Part shown: one piece after another, positions 1-26,640 of the stretch
Layout: each line of letters opens with the position of its first letter
How positions within the stretch are numbered: position 1 is the first letter of the stretch
Assembly (NCBI RefSeq): GCF_004210375.1
Contig: NC_134829.1
Location: 27,234,034-27,298,033 of the forward strand
DNA from: Tachypleus tridentatus
Taxonomy: Eukaryota > Arthropoda > Merostomata > Xiphosura > Limulidae
Direction of reading: 5' to 3'
DNA length: 64,000 nucleotides
Notes under the pieces: generated by a model
What the model was told of the DNA's origin: nothing
The model's input: the letters and a program-made list of their open reading frames with translations, nothing else
Databases searched by the model: none
Position numbers and translations under genes: made by a program

Positions 1-147
1 GTCATCTTTTTACAAATAATTACAAGAATTTTCTTATTGGGACATTTTGCAGGTCATCTCATGACTGCAAGTGTTAGAAATGAAGTACTTAAGTGTGTGT
101 TATCATTTCACAAAGATTCTCATTATTACAATCTCTTTCTCTAACAG

Positions 148-15237
<15,090 letters not shown>

Positions 15238-15240
15238 ATA

Positions 15241-17780
15241 ATACTGCATTATAACTATGGTGTAAATAAATACTTGTGTAAATATTTTATACCACTGAAT
15301 AAATTACCTGTTGACTTTTATAACCAGTGTAATGTTTTGTTTTGACAATCCTTTAAATACATATGAGTACAAGTATTGTATACTCCTCAGTAAATTACGT
15401 ATTAAACTGGTGGTATGCTTTGTGTTACTTATTTAGAATTATCAGTACATTATATTCAAGCTAGCTGGTTGTTTTCCCTTCATATATTTTGTCTTGACAG
15501 AACTTTCTTGATTTGGTTTGAAAACTAAATCTTATATTTAGAAATGGATTAATTTGGCTCATTTAAAAAAATTTGACAAAACCTAATTTAATTACACAAA
15601 AACTGTAAATGATAGGAGAAAAACACAAAAACCACATGAATTTGTTAAACAAGGATTGAGATACTAGTTTGCTCTTATTGGTGATTTCCAAAACCTGGTC
15701 TACTCTAAAAGAGTCAATCACAACTTGATGGAGTAAGTCCTTATAACAGTTTTTCTCTCACCAGAGATTGGGCTTAACTTGACCAGTGATTAGAACATTA
15801 GACACTGCAAGTTGTGGGATTGAATCCTGTCACTGAACACCTTCTCCACTGTAGTGATGGCTAATTACACTATTTATTGGCAAAGAGTTTACTAGCTGTT
15901 TTCCCACTGTTCTGTAATTTGCAAAATATGGATGGCTAGTAGAAACAGCCTTTAAGTAGTTTTGCACATACTTCAATAAACAAACGAAGTAAACAGATAT
16001 TAAAAAGAAAGTACCAGTAACTTTATCTTACAATAATTTATTTTCACATATGTTGATAATTTCATTGAGGCACTGTTGCTACTGTGCACATGGAAACAGG
16101 TTTGAGAAAGTGACTAATTAAATAATGTAAATTAATCAACACATTGATAAATAAAAAGACTGAGATAAAATGTTTGCTAAGTTTGGATAAGTTCGTATTG
16201 CATTTAATGAACCTATTTTTACATATTTGTTAAACTTGTGCTTTGATTCTCATGATAGGCACAATAGAAACAGCCCTTTGTGTAGTTTTGTATTAAAATA
16301 AGAGGGAATCCTCAGTAGTCTCGTTTGTAATTATATCTCAATTCTCGTTAAGAGATGGAGTTATCTGTTAAATTTTGTGTATGAAAAAACCCAGAGTCAC
16401 TCTGTGAGCACTACGTTGCAGCAAAAACACTGTAGGCATTGTAGCCTGGGGAAAAGTATTTGTATACATATAAGAGCCAATTTTTGTCTGTAACCCTCGA
16501 CCCTTTTTTTTTTTTTTTTGACAACCTTCAAAATTGGCTCAGTGGTTTGTCTTTCGCAGAAGACGTAAAGTTCAAAATCCCTGTGGAATAGGGATTGTGT
16601 TATAACATTTTTTAATTATTATGTTTAGAACAAGGTATTACAAAATCAGGCAAAACCACATTAACAAAATTTACCACAGAAAAGAAATATAAAAAAATTA
16701 GTAACCTTCCCTCTTTAAAGAATAAACTAACTGAACTATTGTTCAAATGTTAGAAAAACGTATAAATAAAACCTATTAAATCCACACAACGACATAGAAC
16801 TCAACACCTGGAAAACATGTTTGAATCTCTCAGCCTCGACTTATCGATTCGACTACCATGGGATTGTCTTTCTCGACCTCTTTTATGACTTTCCTACAGC
16901 TGTTATTTACTGTTCTGTGGCGTATTTCAACAACCACAATTAAAAACTAAAATCAATAAAGTAATGTAATCTCGCGCGAAGTTGAAGGAGAAGTGATGGT
17001 TCCCTAACAGCACAGTTGTGAAGAGCAAACAAATACAAAGCTCTTATTTCAAATTAAATTACAGCCACGTTTAGTTTTATATGTATGATCACATTTATGA
17101 CGAGGTCATTCAATATTCGGAAAAAGATGACTGCAATTATAGATTAAATTAGGCATAATTCTATACTCCACAATAACCACCAACGTGTCAAAAACAACTT
17201 AAATATGTTTTAAACCCAATAGATGGTGCTACAATATATTGATGGTAGTTCACCTTCGGTAAGAGATTTTTAAAAATTTAGTTTAAAAATGTATAAGCAA
17301 TTTTTATGAAATGTTTCTTAGTTCCAATGTTTGTAAACATGGGAGGGTGTTTTATTATGTTTGATGAATCTAGTTTCCAATTGTGTTTCGATTTCATCGA
17401 TGTAAAACTCTCAACGGTCTGTTATTGCATGCAATTTTATAAATGGCATTCGTACTGAGTAATTCTAAATAATTTTTACTTAGTAATGATTTTAGTTTAG
17501 GGTTAGATTTTTTTAATGAATTTTATGTTCAGTGGAAAAGTTTTTCTCTAAATGTTGATTATTATTTTTGAACTGAATTCACGGATAATAGTAAACTGCA
17601 GTTTAACATTGTACTGTTGTTGTTTGGTGTGTTAGTGATGAATTTGATGTTAGTGTGAAAGAAGTTTATGGGTTAGGTAGAAGTTAAACCAGCAAAAGTA
17701 TCATCGACATATTTGTAAACTTATGACGAATCTTTCTTCCTTACCCATTAATTAAAGCCGTCTTTCAGCTTCTATTCTTT
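15241..17780. other. Intergenic, no gene seen; ancient SINE-like fragments
   Basis: AT-rich spacer downstream of DHX38 with no convincing exon. A degenerate + strand relative of SINE family 1 covers about 15772-15985: a tRNA-like promoter region, then gatggctagtagaaacagcc and tagttttgcac. Shorter pieces lie at about 16236-16300 and 16540-16610. A 19-bp poly(T) run is at about 16505. Confidence 0.55.
15265..15270 (+). terminator. Candidate DHX38 polyadenylation signal
   Basis: AATAAA lies 28 nt after the DHX38 stop codon. A second AATAAA is at 15298-15303. Either could set a very short 3' UTR; which one is used cannot be read from the sequence. Confidence 0.5.
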
Positions 17781-17782
17781 AT

Positions 17783-17892
17783 AGAACAGTGGTAAGTCTA
17801 GTTATATACAATGCTAAAATCAGGGGTTCGATTCCCCTTGCTGGACACATAAGATAGCCCCGAAGAGGTTTTGCTATTAGAAAAACACGCAC
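17783..17892 (+). mobile_element. SINE family 2 copy
   Basis: A tRNA-like SINE with B-box-like ggttcgattcc. The tail is a diverged form (ttttgctattagaaaaacac) of the gtggctttgctataagaaaa type. The A-box region is degenerate. Confidence 0.65.
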
Positions 17893-18029
17893 TTGATAGA
17901 TATATCATTCATATGATATTAAATTTTAAACAACACGTTCATGAAACATTTATATATATATCAAAGTTTCAAAATATTCAACATTTGTCCTCATATTACA
18001 GACATCCATCTAGTTTTAAACTATAGCCA

Positions 18030-18298
18030 AAAGTAAATTTGCGCAAAGCTACTCGAGGGCTATCTGCGTTAGCCGTCCCTAATTTAGCAGTGTAAGATAA
18101 GAGGGAAGACAGCTTGTCATCACTATCCACCGCCAACTCTTGAGCTACACTTTTAACAACAAATAGTGGAATTAACCGTCGCATTATAACGCCCCCATGT
18201 TTGAAAGGGCAAGCATGTTTAGTGTGACGGGGCTTCGAACCCGCAACCCTCGAATTACGAGTCGAATGCCTTAACACGCTTAGCCATGCCGGGCCCAC
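18030..18298 (-). mobile_element. SINE family 1, near full length
   Basis: Near-complete copy of the main SINE in reverse orientation. The body contains gccgtccctaatttagcag. The head is tRNA-like, with B box ggcttcgaaccc on this strand and end gccatgccgggcc. Pol III-type promoter boxes identify it as tRNA-derived. The open frame across it is not a gene. Confidence 0.9.
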
Positions 18299-18753
18299 CT
18301 ATTACTGAAATGTTCAATGGTTAGGTTTACATAAAAAATATATTATTCAAAGTTGAACTCAGAAACATATACAGATAAAAAAACAATGCGCCACAAATGT
18401 TTTCAATTAAGTTTTAACACACTTTTAAATTAATAATCCTGGACTGATTTCTTTTGATTTTTTGTTATCGCCCCTTAAAACAGGCTGTGATTAACACATT
18501 GATGTATCACTTGAATCTATTGATCCCACCCACTCCGTGCTCCTGATCGCGTGACGTTTGATGAATGTTCATCTACTTCCTTTCGTTCTTCCGTCAAGTC
18601 ATGTCATGACGGACATCATCATGCCCTTCTTCCAGCTACCTTGACCCGACTAGACTTCTCTATCCACACCTCTTTGTAACATCCATCACTCGAGTTGAGC
18701 AAAAATAATCTTGACATAAAATAAAATCCAAAAATCACGAAAATAACATTCAC

Positions 18754-18872
18754 CCACTGGTAGATTGGTAAGTCTACGGATTTAAAACTATCAAATCAGG
18801 GGTTCGATTCCTTTTAGCGGACTCAAAAGATTGTCTGATGTGGCTTTGCTATAAGAAAACACACACACACAC
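18754..18872 (+). mobile_element. SINE family 2 copy with CA-rich tail
   Basis: tRNA-like head (ggtagattggtaagtc; B box ggttcgattcc) followed by gtggctttgctataagaaaa and a (CA)n run. It belongs to the same subfamily as 22036-22154 and 38745-38870. Confidence 0.75.
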
Positions 18873-19146
18873 GAAAATGATAACAAAAATTCTACGGCGA
18901 TCGGGGCAAAGAGGGATATAAATATCCCTGAACACCCAAGTTGGGAAAATTTATTTTCTTTCAAAACTAAATGGCTGCCAAGAAACTTTCGTTTTTTTTT
19001 CAATGAGGTATCGTGTAAAGTCCTTGTAGTTTCAAATAGTTTATATAATAATTTATAAAATGAATGTAACTTATTGGCGAAGTGCTTTTCATTAATAATA
19101 TTCCTTAACTGGTATGTACATTTTTATATTAGGAATATTTTCAGTT

Positions 19147-19405
19147 GGTCCTGCCTGGCTAGATGCTTAGAAGCTCGACTCTGATCTGTGGGTCGCGTGT
19201 TCAAATCCCCATCACACCAATCATGGGAGATGTTATAACATGAAGGTCAATCCACTTATTCGTTAGAATAAGAGTAGTCCAAGAGTTGGCGGTGGGTGGT
19301 GGTGACTACCTGTTTTTTCTCTAGTCTTACGCTGCTACATTAGGGACGACAAACGGAAATAGCCCTCGTGTAGCTTTCCGCGAAATACAAAACAAAGAAA
19401 CAAAC
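19147..19405 (+). mobile_element. SINE family 1, diverged full-length copy
   Basis: Head cctgcctggctagatgctta with B-box remnant gtgttcaaatcc. The body carries caagagttggcggtgggtgg, and the tail is tagctttccgcgaaat plus an A-rich end. It is more diverged than the copy that follows at 19548. Confidence 0.85.
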
Positions 19406-19547
19406 TTAATTCTCTTGAGTTCGTTAAAAACTGGATTGAGATCGTATATAGTTCTTTCATACTTACATATAGTCTTGACATCTCCAAATTACTAATTTTT
19501 AATAAGTTCTGTTTATACAGTTTTCCCGTTTTTGTATTTTTATTATT

Positions 19548-19814
19548 GGCCCGGCATGGCCAAGTGGGTTAAAGACGTTCGACTCGTAATCTGAGAGTCT
19601 CGGGTTTGAATCCCGGTCGCACCAAACATGCTCGCCCTTTCAGCCGTGGGGGCGTTATAGTTTGATTGACCGTCACATTAAAAACACTAGTCCAAGAGTT
19701 GGCGGTGGACGGTGATGACTAGCTGCCTTCCTTCTAGTCTTACACTGCTAAATTAGGGATGGCTCGCACAGATAGCCATCGAGTAGCTTTGTGCGAAATG
19801 CAAAAAAACAACAA
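19548..19814 (+). mobile_element. SINE family 1, full-length copy
   Basis: Starts ggcccggcatggccaagtgg (A box tggccaagtgg) with B box ggtttgaatcc. The tRNA-like loop ctcgtaa would give anticodon CGT, pointing to a Thr-tRNA ancestor. It ends tagctttgtgcgaaatg plus an A-rich tail. Confidence 0.92.
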
Positions 19815-20040
19815 AACAATTTTTATTATTATCTAAATATGTCTTAAGTTTTAAATCATTACATTTTCTCCTACGACACCTTTTTTTAAATAGGTAGATG
19901 AATATTGCCAAGTTATTAATAAATAAAATATTTAATGTGAATAGAATTAATCTTTGCTGAAGATACGATAAAATTACATCATTTGTCAACCTAAGGCATT
20001 ACTGGACATAAGAAGCTCAGAAAGTGATTTGTATGAAATG

Positions 20041-20260
20041 GGTGTTCGATGAGTAATCTGAGAGTCTCGGGTTCGAATCCCGGTCGCACCAAATATGTTT
20101 GTCCTTTCAGCCGTAAAAGCGTTGTACTGTAACCATCACTCCCACTATTCGTTGGTAAAAGAGTTGGCGGTGGGTTGTGATGACTAGCTGCGTTCCCTCT
20201 AGTCTTACACTGCTAAATTAGTGACGGCTATCTGCGCTAAAAAAACAAAAAAAAATCCAT
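20041..20260 (+). mobile_element. SINE family 1, 5'-truncated and 3'-short
   Basis: Begins in the anticodon region (gttcgatgagtaatctgaga), keeps the B box ggttcgaatcc, and ends early at gctatctgcgct plus an A-rich run. Confidence 0.85.
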
Positions 20261-22025
20261 TTGAAGATATCTTTTTACTAGAAAATATAATCCAGCTCAT
20301 TTAACCCACAACATATGAAACTCAAAACTGATAAAATATCATATAAGGAGCGCTACAGGCACCAAGGGGCTTGATAAATCCATTATTTACAAGCTGAATT
20401 ACTAGTTTTTGTTTGAACAGCTAGTTGTATATTCGTTTATGATTGAACACAACGCTCCACGATGAGTTACAAGACACACCGCTGTGATATTGGCGGGCGC
20501 TAGTAGAATAAAAACTATTTTTTGTCTAAAATAATACCAACCAACATTTTTAATTTTGTCCATATCACCAGTAAGGTACCTTTTTTTTTTTTTTTTACAC
20601 ATTCACTACTTATTCGAAACGTCGACGTGTGTCATACATTTGAAAACCACACAACAAGTACATAAGGTTTAATACTTAATGTGGGTTCTTGTTCCAACAG
20701 ATGGTTATAAGAAGATAGTTTCTCACGTAGACAGTCATAGTTCTGTACATTTTTAAAAACTTTATTGCATTGGGCACTTTATTCGATGACCTACAGTAAC
20801 TGAGTAGCTCAGAAACCTTCTTTTATTCAACATTCCTTTCGTCAAATTTTACTTCTTATAAAACTACTTGATCCATTACAAAGTGAATTCGAAAACTATA
20901 TAAGTTTTGGATGGGATTTTTTTCGACTAAAAGCTAGTTGATATGCAGTAGCGCAAATATTCCTCCGCAACTGTGGAGGGTAAGGGAGAGAACAACCAAA
21001 AGGGAGCCCGAAGAACCTAACATTCTTAAGAATTGCCGAGAGGGTGAGAGACATACAATTTAATTTGTTTGAACTGAAGGGAAGTTGTAGTATTATAGTA
21101 TAGTAAAAACTGTTAGAGAAAAGACAGAGCAGACTGAGTTCATGCACTGATTGCCTCGGTCATTGGTCTGTGATGAAAATATATTAATTATAGTTATTTC
21201 TGGAAGTCTTATATTGGACTTGTTTCCGTACAAAGCTCTGATCGGAAGCATAGCTCGTCTTGACTTTTATTCATTCCTTTTATCCCTAACTTGCTCCTGT
21301 GACAGTATCCAGCGAGGATCACGAACATTCCTTCTAAAACGTTTCGCGACATGCGGTGTTTCATTGATCACACAGAAAATGACACGAGACATGTTACAGT
21401 CATTAAGGCGCACGTAGTATCATTGAATAACATCGCATGTTGCTGTTTCTTCCTGGCCATGTATAGTTTATACACTTTTCTGTAGTTAGTCTTCCTATCC
21501 TGTTTCATTTTCTGGACAGAAATCTTTCTTCGTGATGTTGCATATTATTGCATAGTGTTCGAGGATTCCTTTTGCCATTCACATTTGTGTCCGTGGATTC
21601 TCATATGTCACAAAACACTGCACTTTGCTTTCGAGTTGAGCACGACTTAATGCTGGTTTTTCTCTGTGTGGGCCATATGACCCAGGTTGATGCATATTCA
21701 TTTATTTTCCATTCTCATTAAATCTCTGTCTTGAAAGTTGTGTCGATCTGAGTATATCCTTATAATCTGAATGTATGCTTATTTTGAGTCGGAAAGGACT
21801 GTTATATTCACTTCCCAAAAGCGATCGTTTTCCGGTGACATCACGTCAACATAGTTCTGATATATTTCCTTCCATCGCTGCTTTATATTAGCTGTATCGT
21901 CACGTATCTATCCGATTTACATATTCAAAATCTTTTTAATATAAATTGTAAGGTGTGTAAAACTTGCAGACATGTTCTTAAAGAGTGGAAAAGTCGATTA
22001 AAAAAAGTAATTTTAAAAGAATTGT
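20261..22025. other. No gene recognised; possible old LINE debris
   Basis: I see no spliced gene here. The reverse strand at about 21800-21910 can be read as IKQRWKEIYQNYVD, which resembles a linker found in some non-LTR LINE ORFs. The flanking frames are broken, so this is only a weak hint. The frames at 20896-21147 (-) and 21151-21417 (+) match nothing I know. Confidence 0.3.
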
Positions 22026-22035
22026 CACAACGATA

Positions 22036-22154
22036 ATGTGTGTGTTTTCTTTTAGCAAAGCCACAAAGGCTATCTGCTCAGCCCACCGAGGGGAATCGAA
22101 CCCCTGATTTTAGTGTTATAAATCCGGAGACATACCGCTGTACTAACGGGGGGC
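22036..22154 (-). mobile_element. SINE family 2 with 10-bp target duplication
   Basis: Reverse-oriented tRNA-like SINE (B box seen as ggggaatcgaacccc) with a ttttagcaaagccac tail on the left. It is flanked by perfect direct repeats cacaacgata at 22026-22035 and 22155-22164, which is direct evidence of retrotransposition. Confidence 0.9.
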
Positions 22155-22164
22155 CACAACGATA

Positions 22165-24330
22165 GGAAAAGGCTTTTAAGGTTACAACAAGCCATTTAGT
22201 TTTAAGTGGATTTTAACTGGTTGTTGTTCACTGTACTCATTTTATGATTAACTCCTCTCAGAAAAGATATTTTTTCATGAAAAATATAGTTCCTAATATT
22301 GTTCATCATTTTAAATAAATAAAGCAGGATAAATAAATATAAGTAGGATTCATAATTGTAAAAAATTAATTTTCTTAACCATTTTAGTGAACATTTATTA
22401 TTAAACTGTACTGCTAAGTTCAGATTCGAATAAAACTTACATTTCACCTTCACTCATAAGATGTTTTCCTAGGTCACTGTAAAACATTTACTTAAATTAT
22501 GTATGGTATGCACAAAATCGAGAAAACTGTCGTATTCCATAGAAACCTTGAGTTTCATATTAATTTTAAATTCACCCCTTCAACTGTCAGTTAAAACAAA
22601 AATGTGTCTGAGATATGAGAAAAATAGAGTTATTGTGTGAAGTCACGGGTACATTAAGCTAAAATAAGTTTTACACCACTTAAACATTGCACATGATAAT
22701 GGTAAATTTGCAAATAAATAAAATAGCCACTAAATATTTTGGGTGTTTTGATAATTATTAACTCTGATGTCAGTGTTTAGGAAACCTTTTTGCATCCTCT
22801 GTTCCATCACATATAGATTAACATTTTTCTCAACAAGTTGGTGTGTTCTGTACTCTAGCTTCCAGAGCTTTTCGTATGTCGTCCAGCAACGTTAACCTTT
22901 CAATGAAATCAGCTATATTAAACATGTAGTCATACATAGAAGATACGATCGTATAGTTCTCTGTAACATTGTTACCAAAATAACTAGTAAAATAATTTTG
23001 TCTCATCTCAATACACTTTGAGTTGTTTATAAAAAGAAAGAAAGTTACTTGCCTACCTAACTTTCCTTAAACCAAATAGGAAAACATATTTCTAGATATA
23101 GTGACTGTTAAACTGATTATAGACATCTTAAGAACATTTCTAACCTTCTTTCTTCAATGAAATATAACTTAACAATTTGGGACAAAAGTGGAATTCATAA
23201 AATAAAGTGCGGACCAAACATCACATATATATTGGTCAGACAACTCGTTTTCTAAATATATTTTTGACGAAGACAAACATGCAATAAAAACAAAACTTGT
23301 ATTTTATCATGTGCAGCAAAACATGTTAATAACTAAAACTACCATACACTATAGGTGAGACCGAATACAATTATTCCCTGAGTAGTTAACTGAGTCTGAG
23401 AAAAATCACTAGAAATAATTAAACAAATAGAATTTTTAAACAATAAAAACAAAGTTTCAGGAATTTTAAAGTCCAGCCCTCCACTTAGCATGATACGAAC
23501 ATGGATACATGTATATATATTTAACAATATATTTGTCTCTTTCGTTATATTTTACCACTTGAATATATCAGTATGTATGTAAACATGCATTTATTGGTGT
23601 TGTTTCATTTAAGCAGAACATAGTTTAAAACTGACATGTAACGCACGTTCTTTAAAAGAGATTTTTGAATTGATATATTTACCATTGTACTGTTTATTTA
23701 CACTCTGCCTGCTGATGGCCTGACAAACGTGGTTGCGCCAACCATCCGTAATTTAACGGTGTAAGTAAGACTAGGGAGAAGGCAGATAACACTAGTATAG
23801 CTTTGCGCGAAATTCACAAGCAAACGTAGGTGGCTGAAACATGTAGGAAAGTATATTGTGTTTTCGCAACAAGAAATAATTGTGGTTTAAGTTGTGTATT
23901 ACTTTTATTAAATCAATATGAGACACGTGAATAAACCAATTAAAATATATATGTTTCTTTTTATCTTTAATACGAGAAAGACACAACTTTTGCGACCAAT
24001 AAATAGTAAACATCAAGTCACGTGCATCTGATTAAAACATGTTCTAACTTGTTTACTATAATGGTTAATTTGTTGTAATGGTATGTCATGTAGTTCAAAT
24101 ACCTAAATTATTTAAGCTTATTAGTGGTGAATAAAAAAATAATACATCTAAAAAAAAAAACAAAAATTTTAATGAAGCTAAATCTCGTTTTTAATTACAA
24201 CAATCGAATAAATGATGTCATGGTTACTGAAGTGTGTGAATAATTTGAAGAAAGCGAGTGAACCTACGGAATAAAGGCACCGTTCGTTCACACTGTTCAT
24301 CAACTAATGGAAAGTATCAATTCTAGAAAA
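22165..24330. other. Intergenic AT-rich stretch with one SINE scrap
   Basis: No exon-like segment is convincing. A rearranged SINE family 1 scrap lies at 23741-23825. Its left part reads as the minus orientation (catccgtaatttaacggtgt), but its right part reads as plus (tagctttgcgcgaaattcac), so it is a chimera or a deletion/inversion product. Confidence 0.5.
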
Positions 24331-24331
24331 G

Positions 24332-24488
24332 TACAGGGTGGCCCGTAACCCATCCATATGTTATTATGTTATATTCAATTATGCATGTATTATAAAGTTG
24401 TTTCTTTTTTTGGGAAAGCAAATTGTTTGAAACTGGCAATATTAAGGATGCACCTCGTTCAGGGTAGGGACTCACGGGCCACCCTGTA
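24332..24488. mobile_element. Tc1/mariner-type MITE, TA-flanked
   Basis: A 153-bp element (24334-24486) starts cagggtggcccgt and ends with the inverted copy acgggccaccctg. TA lies at both outer borders (24332-24333 and 24487-24488). This is the typical arrangement of a non-autonomous Tc1/mariner-superfamily element. No transposase is present. The open frame at 24358-24540 crosses the element and is fortuitous. Confidence 0.85.
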
Positions 24489-25510
24489 CTTTAGTGTAGT
24501 CAAACTATACGTAATCTCAGATTATAAAACTGATTGCTAAATCAAAACTCTGAACAATTTAAGAATAAAACGAAGCAAAACGTGAGAGTATATTGAGCGA
24601 GCTAAAATAGTTTTTAAAATGATAAATGAATACAGTTGCAGTTGGACACAGCATACAAAGAGTATGTTATTCCTAACAAAAGAAATCGTAGCGATGCCAG
24701 TCAGTCGGCCTTTGTTTCTATTGTTTAAGTAAACGTATTCGTCAAGAAGAACTTAACCTATGGGATTAACTTAAACTTCGTGTTAGTGTAATTTCCCTTC
24801 TCTGTAAAACAAGTTATTCTAAAAACAATGACCAGTAATTTGTTGACCTCATAATTGATTCTTAAAACGTTCATTGAACTCTTTTCTCAAACAACAAAGA
24901 CATCTGAATTCTAATCCATCGCAAAAGACAAACAAAACTGAGACAGTCTGCTAATTATATCAACATCATTCTTATAACGCAGTAATTATTCGAACTGTTT
25001 TATTACAGAAAATAAAAACTGAAAGAAAAAAACTCACCAAGATATGTTTGTTTTTTTCCATCCTGGATTATCTGTAAATTGATGTGACATTATGCAGGAG
25101 GTTGTAGCTAGCCGCGTGATTAATGTTCTAACTCGTACTTTTCAGTTTGTTTTATCAAAGAAACTTGCCCTCGTCTTTTAGTTGCTCGGTGTTAAATTTC
25201 AGAGGTTATATTTGGAGTTTGATAGCCCACTGTGCAACGTTTTGGTTAATAACAAGCAAAGAAATTCTAGCAAGTTGGCCTGTCTATATTGGTGGTTTCA
25301 CTTTAGCATCCATGAATGAAACTATAATTGGTGTATTTTGTATACTATTTCTGTAATGTTTCTCATTTTTAAACTTCTGAGCAATTTTAAGATACGTTAT
25401 AATATTGAAAAATCCACGTTCTGTAAAGTATCACATTTGTTTAAATAATTCAGTTCTTGCATCGAAACAGTTTTATTTACCACCACCCCTCCCTAGTGAC
25501 TCAAAGGTTA

Positions 25511-25687
25511 TCTTAAAGCAGTGGTTCTCAACCTTTTTTTATGCCCCGCACACCTAAAAAATGTTAATATGTTCTCGCACCTCCCACAGTAATTTTTGAA
25601 TATATAGAACAGTACCCTTAATATAAACCAAAAAAAAAAAACTGAAATGTTATCTCGCACCCCTGGTTGGAAACCACTGTCTTAAAG
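25511..25687. mobile_element. hAT-type MITE with perfect 8-bp target duplication
   Basis: The element spans 25519-25679 (161 bp). Its 15-bp terminal inverted repeats cagtggttctcaacc and ggttggaaaccactg match at 13 of 15 positions. Direct repeats tcttaaag flank it at 25511-25518 and 25680-25687. An 8-bp target duplication with CAGTGGTTCTCAACC-type ends is diagnostic of the hAT superfamily. It has no coding capacity. Confidence 0.93.
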
Positions 25688-25689
25688 TC

Positions 25690-25770
25690 TTACAACACAA
25701 AAACCGGGTTGCGATATCTGTGGAGGGCACAGCACAGATAGTCCAAAGAGCAGCAAAACAAACAAACATA
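25690..25770 (+). mobile_element. SINE family 2, 3' fragment
   Basis: gttgcgatatctgtggaggg followed by cacagcacagatagtccaaa and aaaacaaacaaac: the 3' half of a family 2 SINE, directly beside the hAT MITE. Confidence 0.6.
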
Positions 25771-26027
25771 CTATGTAGGACTTTCTTTCAAATGGACTTT
25801 AAGTTTATCACTCAGAACTATTTCCTTTAAATGGACTTTTATAACCCGTAAACTGGCCTTGTGATAAAATTTTATTGGGCTTTTTGTTTGTTTATTTTAG
25901 AATTTTCGTGCAAAGTTACACAAATATATATTTATGCACAGCTGTTTCGAAGTTTGTGCTAATAGACGAGAGAATGGAGTTACTCAACAGCACCCACCGC
26001 CAGCTCTTGGGATACTTTTGTTTGGCT

Positions 26028-26640
26028 CTTTGTTTGACTGTCCTAGCAAGTAAAAACATGGGTATGACTGTTAACAGACGTTGATATGTTACTTGTTTGA
26101 CTGTCATAGCAAGTACATAGCTGGGTATGAAGGTTAACATGCGTTGCTATGTTCTTATGTGCTTGACTGTTCTAGAGAGTCCGTGAATGACTGTCAAGGA
26201 ATTGCTGTCTTCTTATATACTTCACTGTCAGAACAAGTAAATAATTGTTTTTGAATTAAGCACAAAGCTACATAATGGGCTATCTTTGCTCTGCCCACCA
26301 CGGGTATCGAAGCCCGGATTTTAGCGTTGTAAGTCCGCAAGCATACCGCTGAGCCACTGGGGGGCAGTAAATAATTAAGTAGGATTGTTAATAGGTTATA
26401 ATCTGTTTGACTGTCCTAGCGAGTAAATATCTGGATATGACTGTTAATAGTTGTTGCTGTGTCGTTATTTGCTCCACTGTCATTTCGAATAAATACCTGT
26501 GTAAATAAATAAATACTATGTTCCTAACTATCCTAGCAAGAAAATGCCTTAATATGAGTGTTAACAGACGTTTCTGTGTTCTACCTCCTTAACTATCTTA
26601 GTATGACAGCTGACAAGCGTTGATATGTTCGTATTTTGTT
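26028..26640 (+). repeat. Diverged tandem repeat of about 75 bp, split by a SINE
   Basis: About six diverged units share ttgactgtcctagcaagta, then a g-tatgactgttaacag-cgtt segment and a tgttctt segment. The array is interrupted by the SINE at 26247-26365, which is therefore younger. Confidence 0.8.
26247..26365 (-). mobile_element. SINE family 2 with 11-bp target duplication
   Basis: Full-length reverse-oriented copy: tail tttttgaattaagcacaaag on the left, B-box equivalent gggtatcgaagcccg, and end gagccactggggggc. Direct repeats agtaaataatt flank it at 26236-26246 and 26366-26376. It is inserted within a diverged tandem array. Confidence 0.92.
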
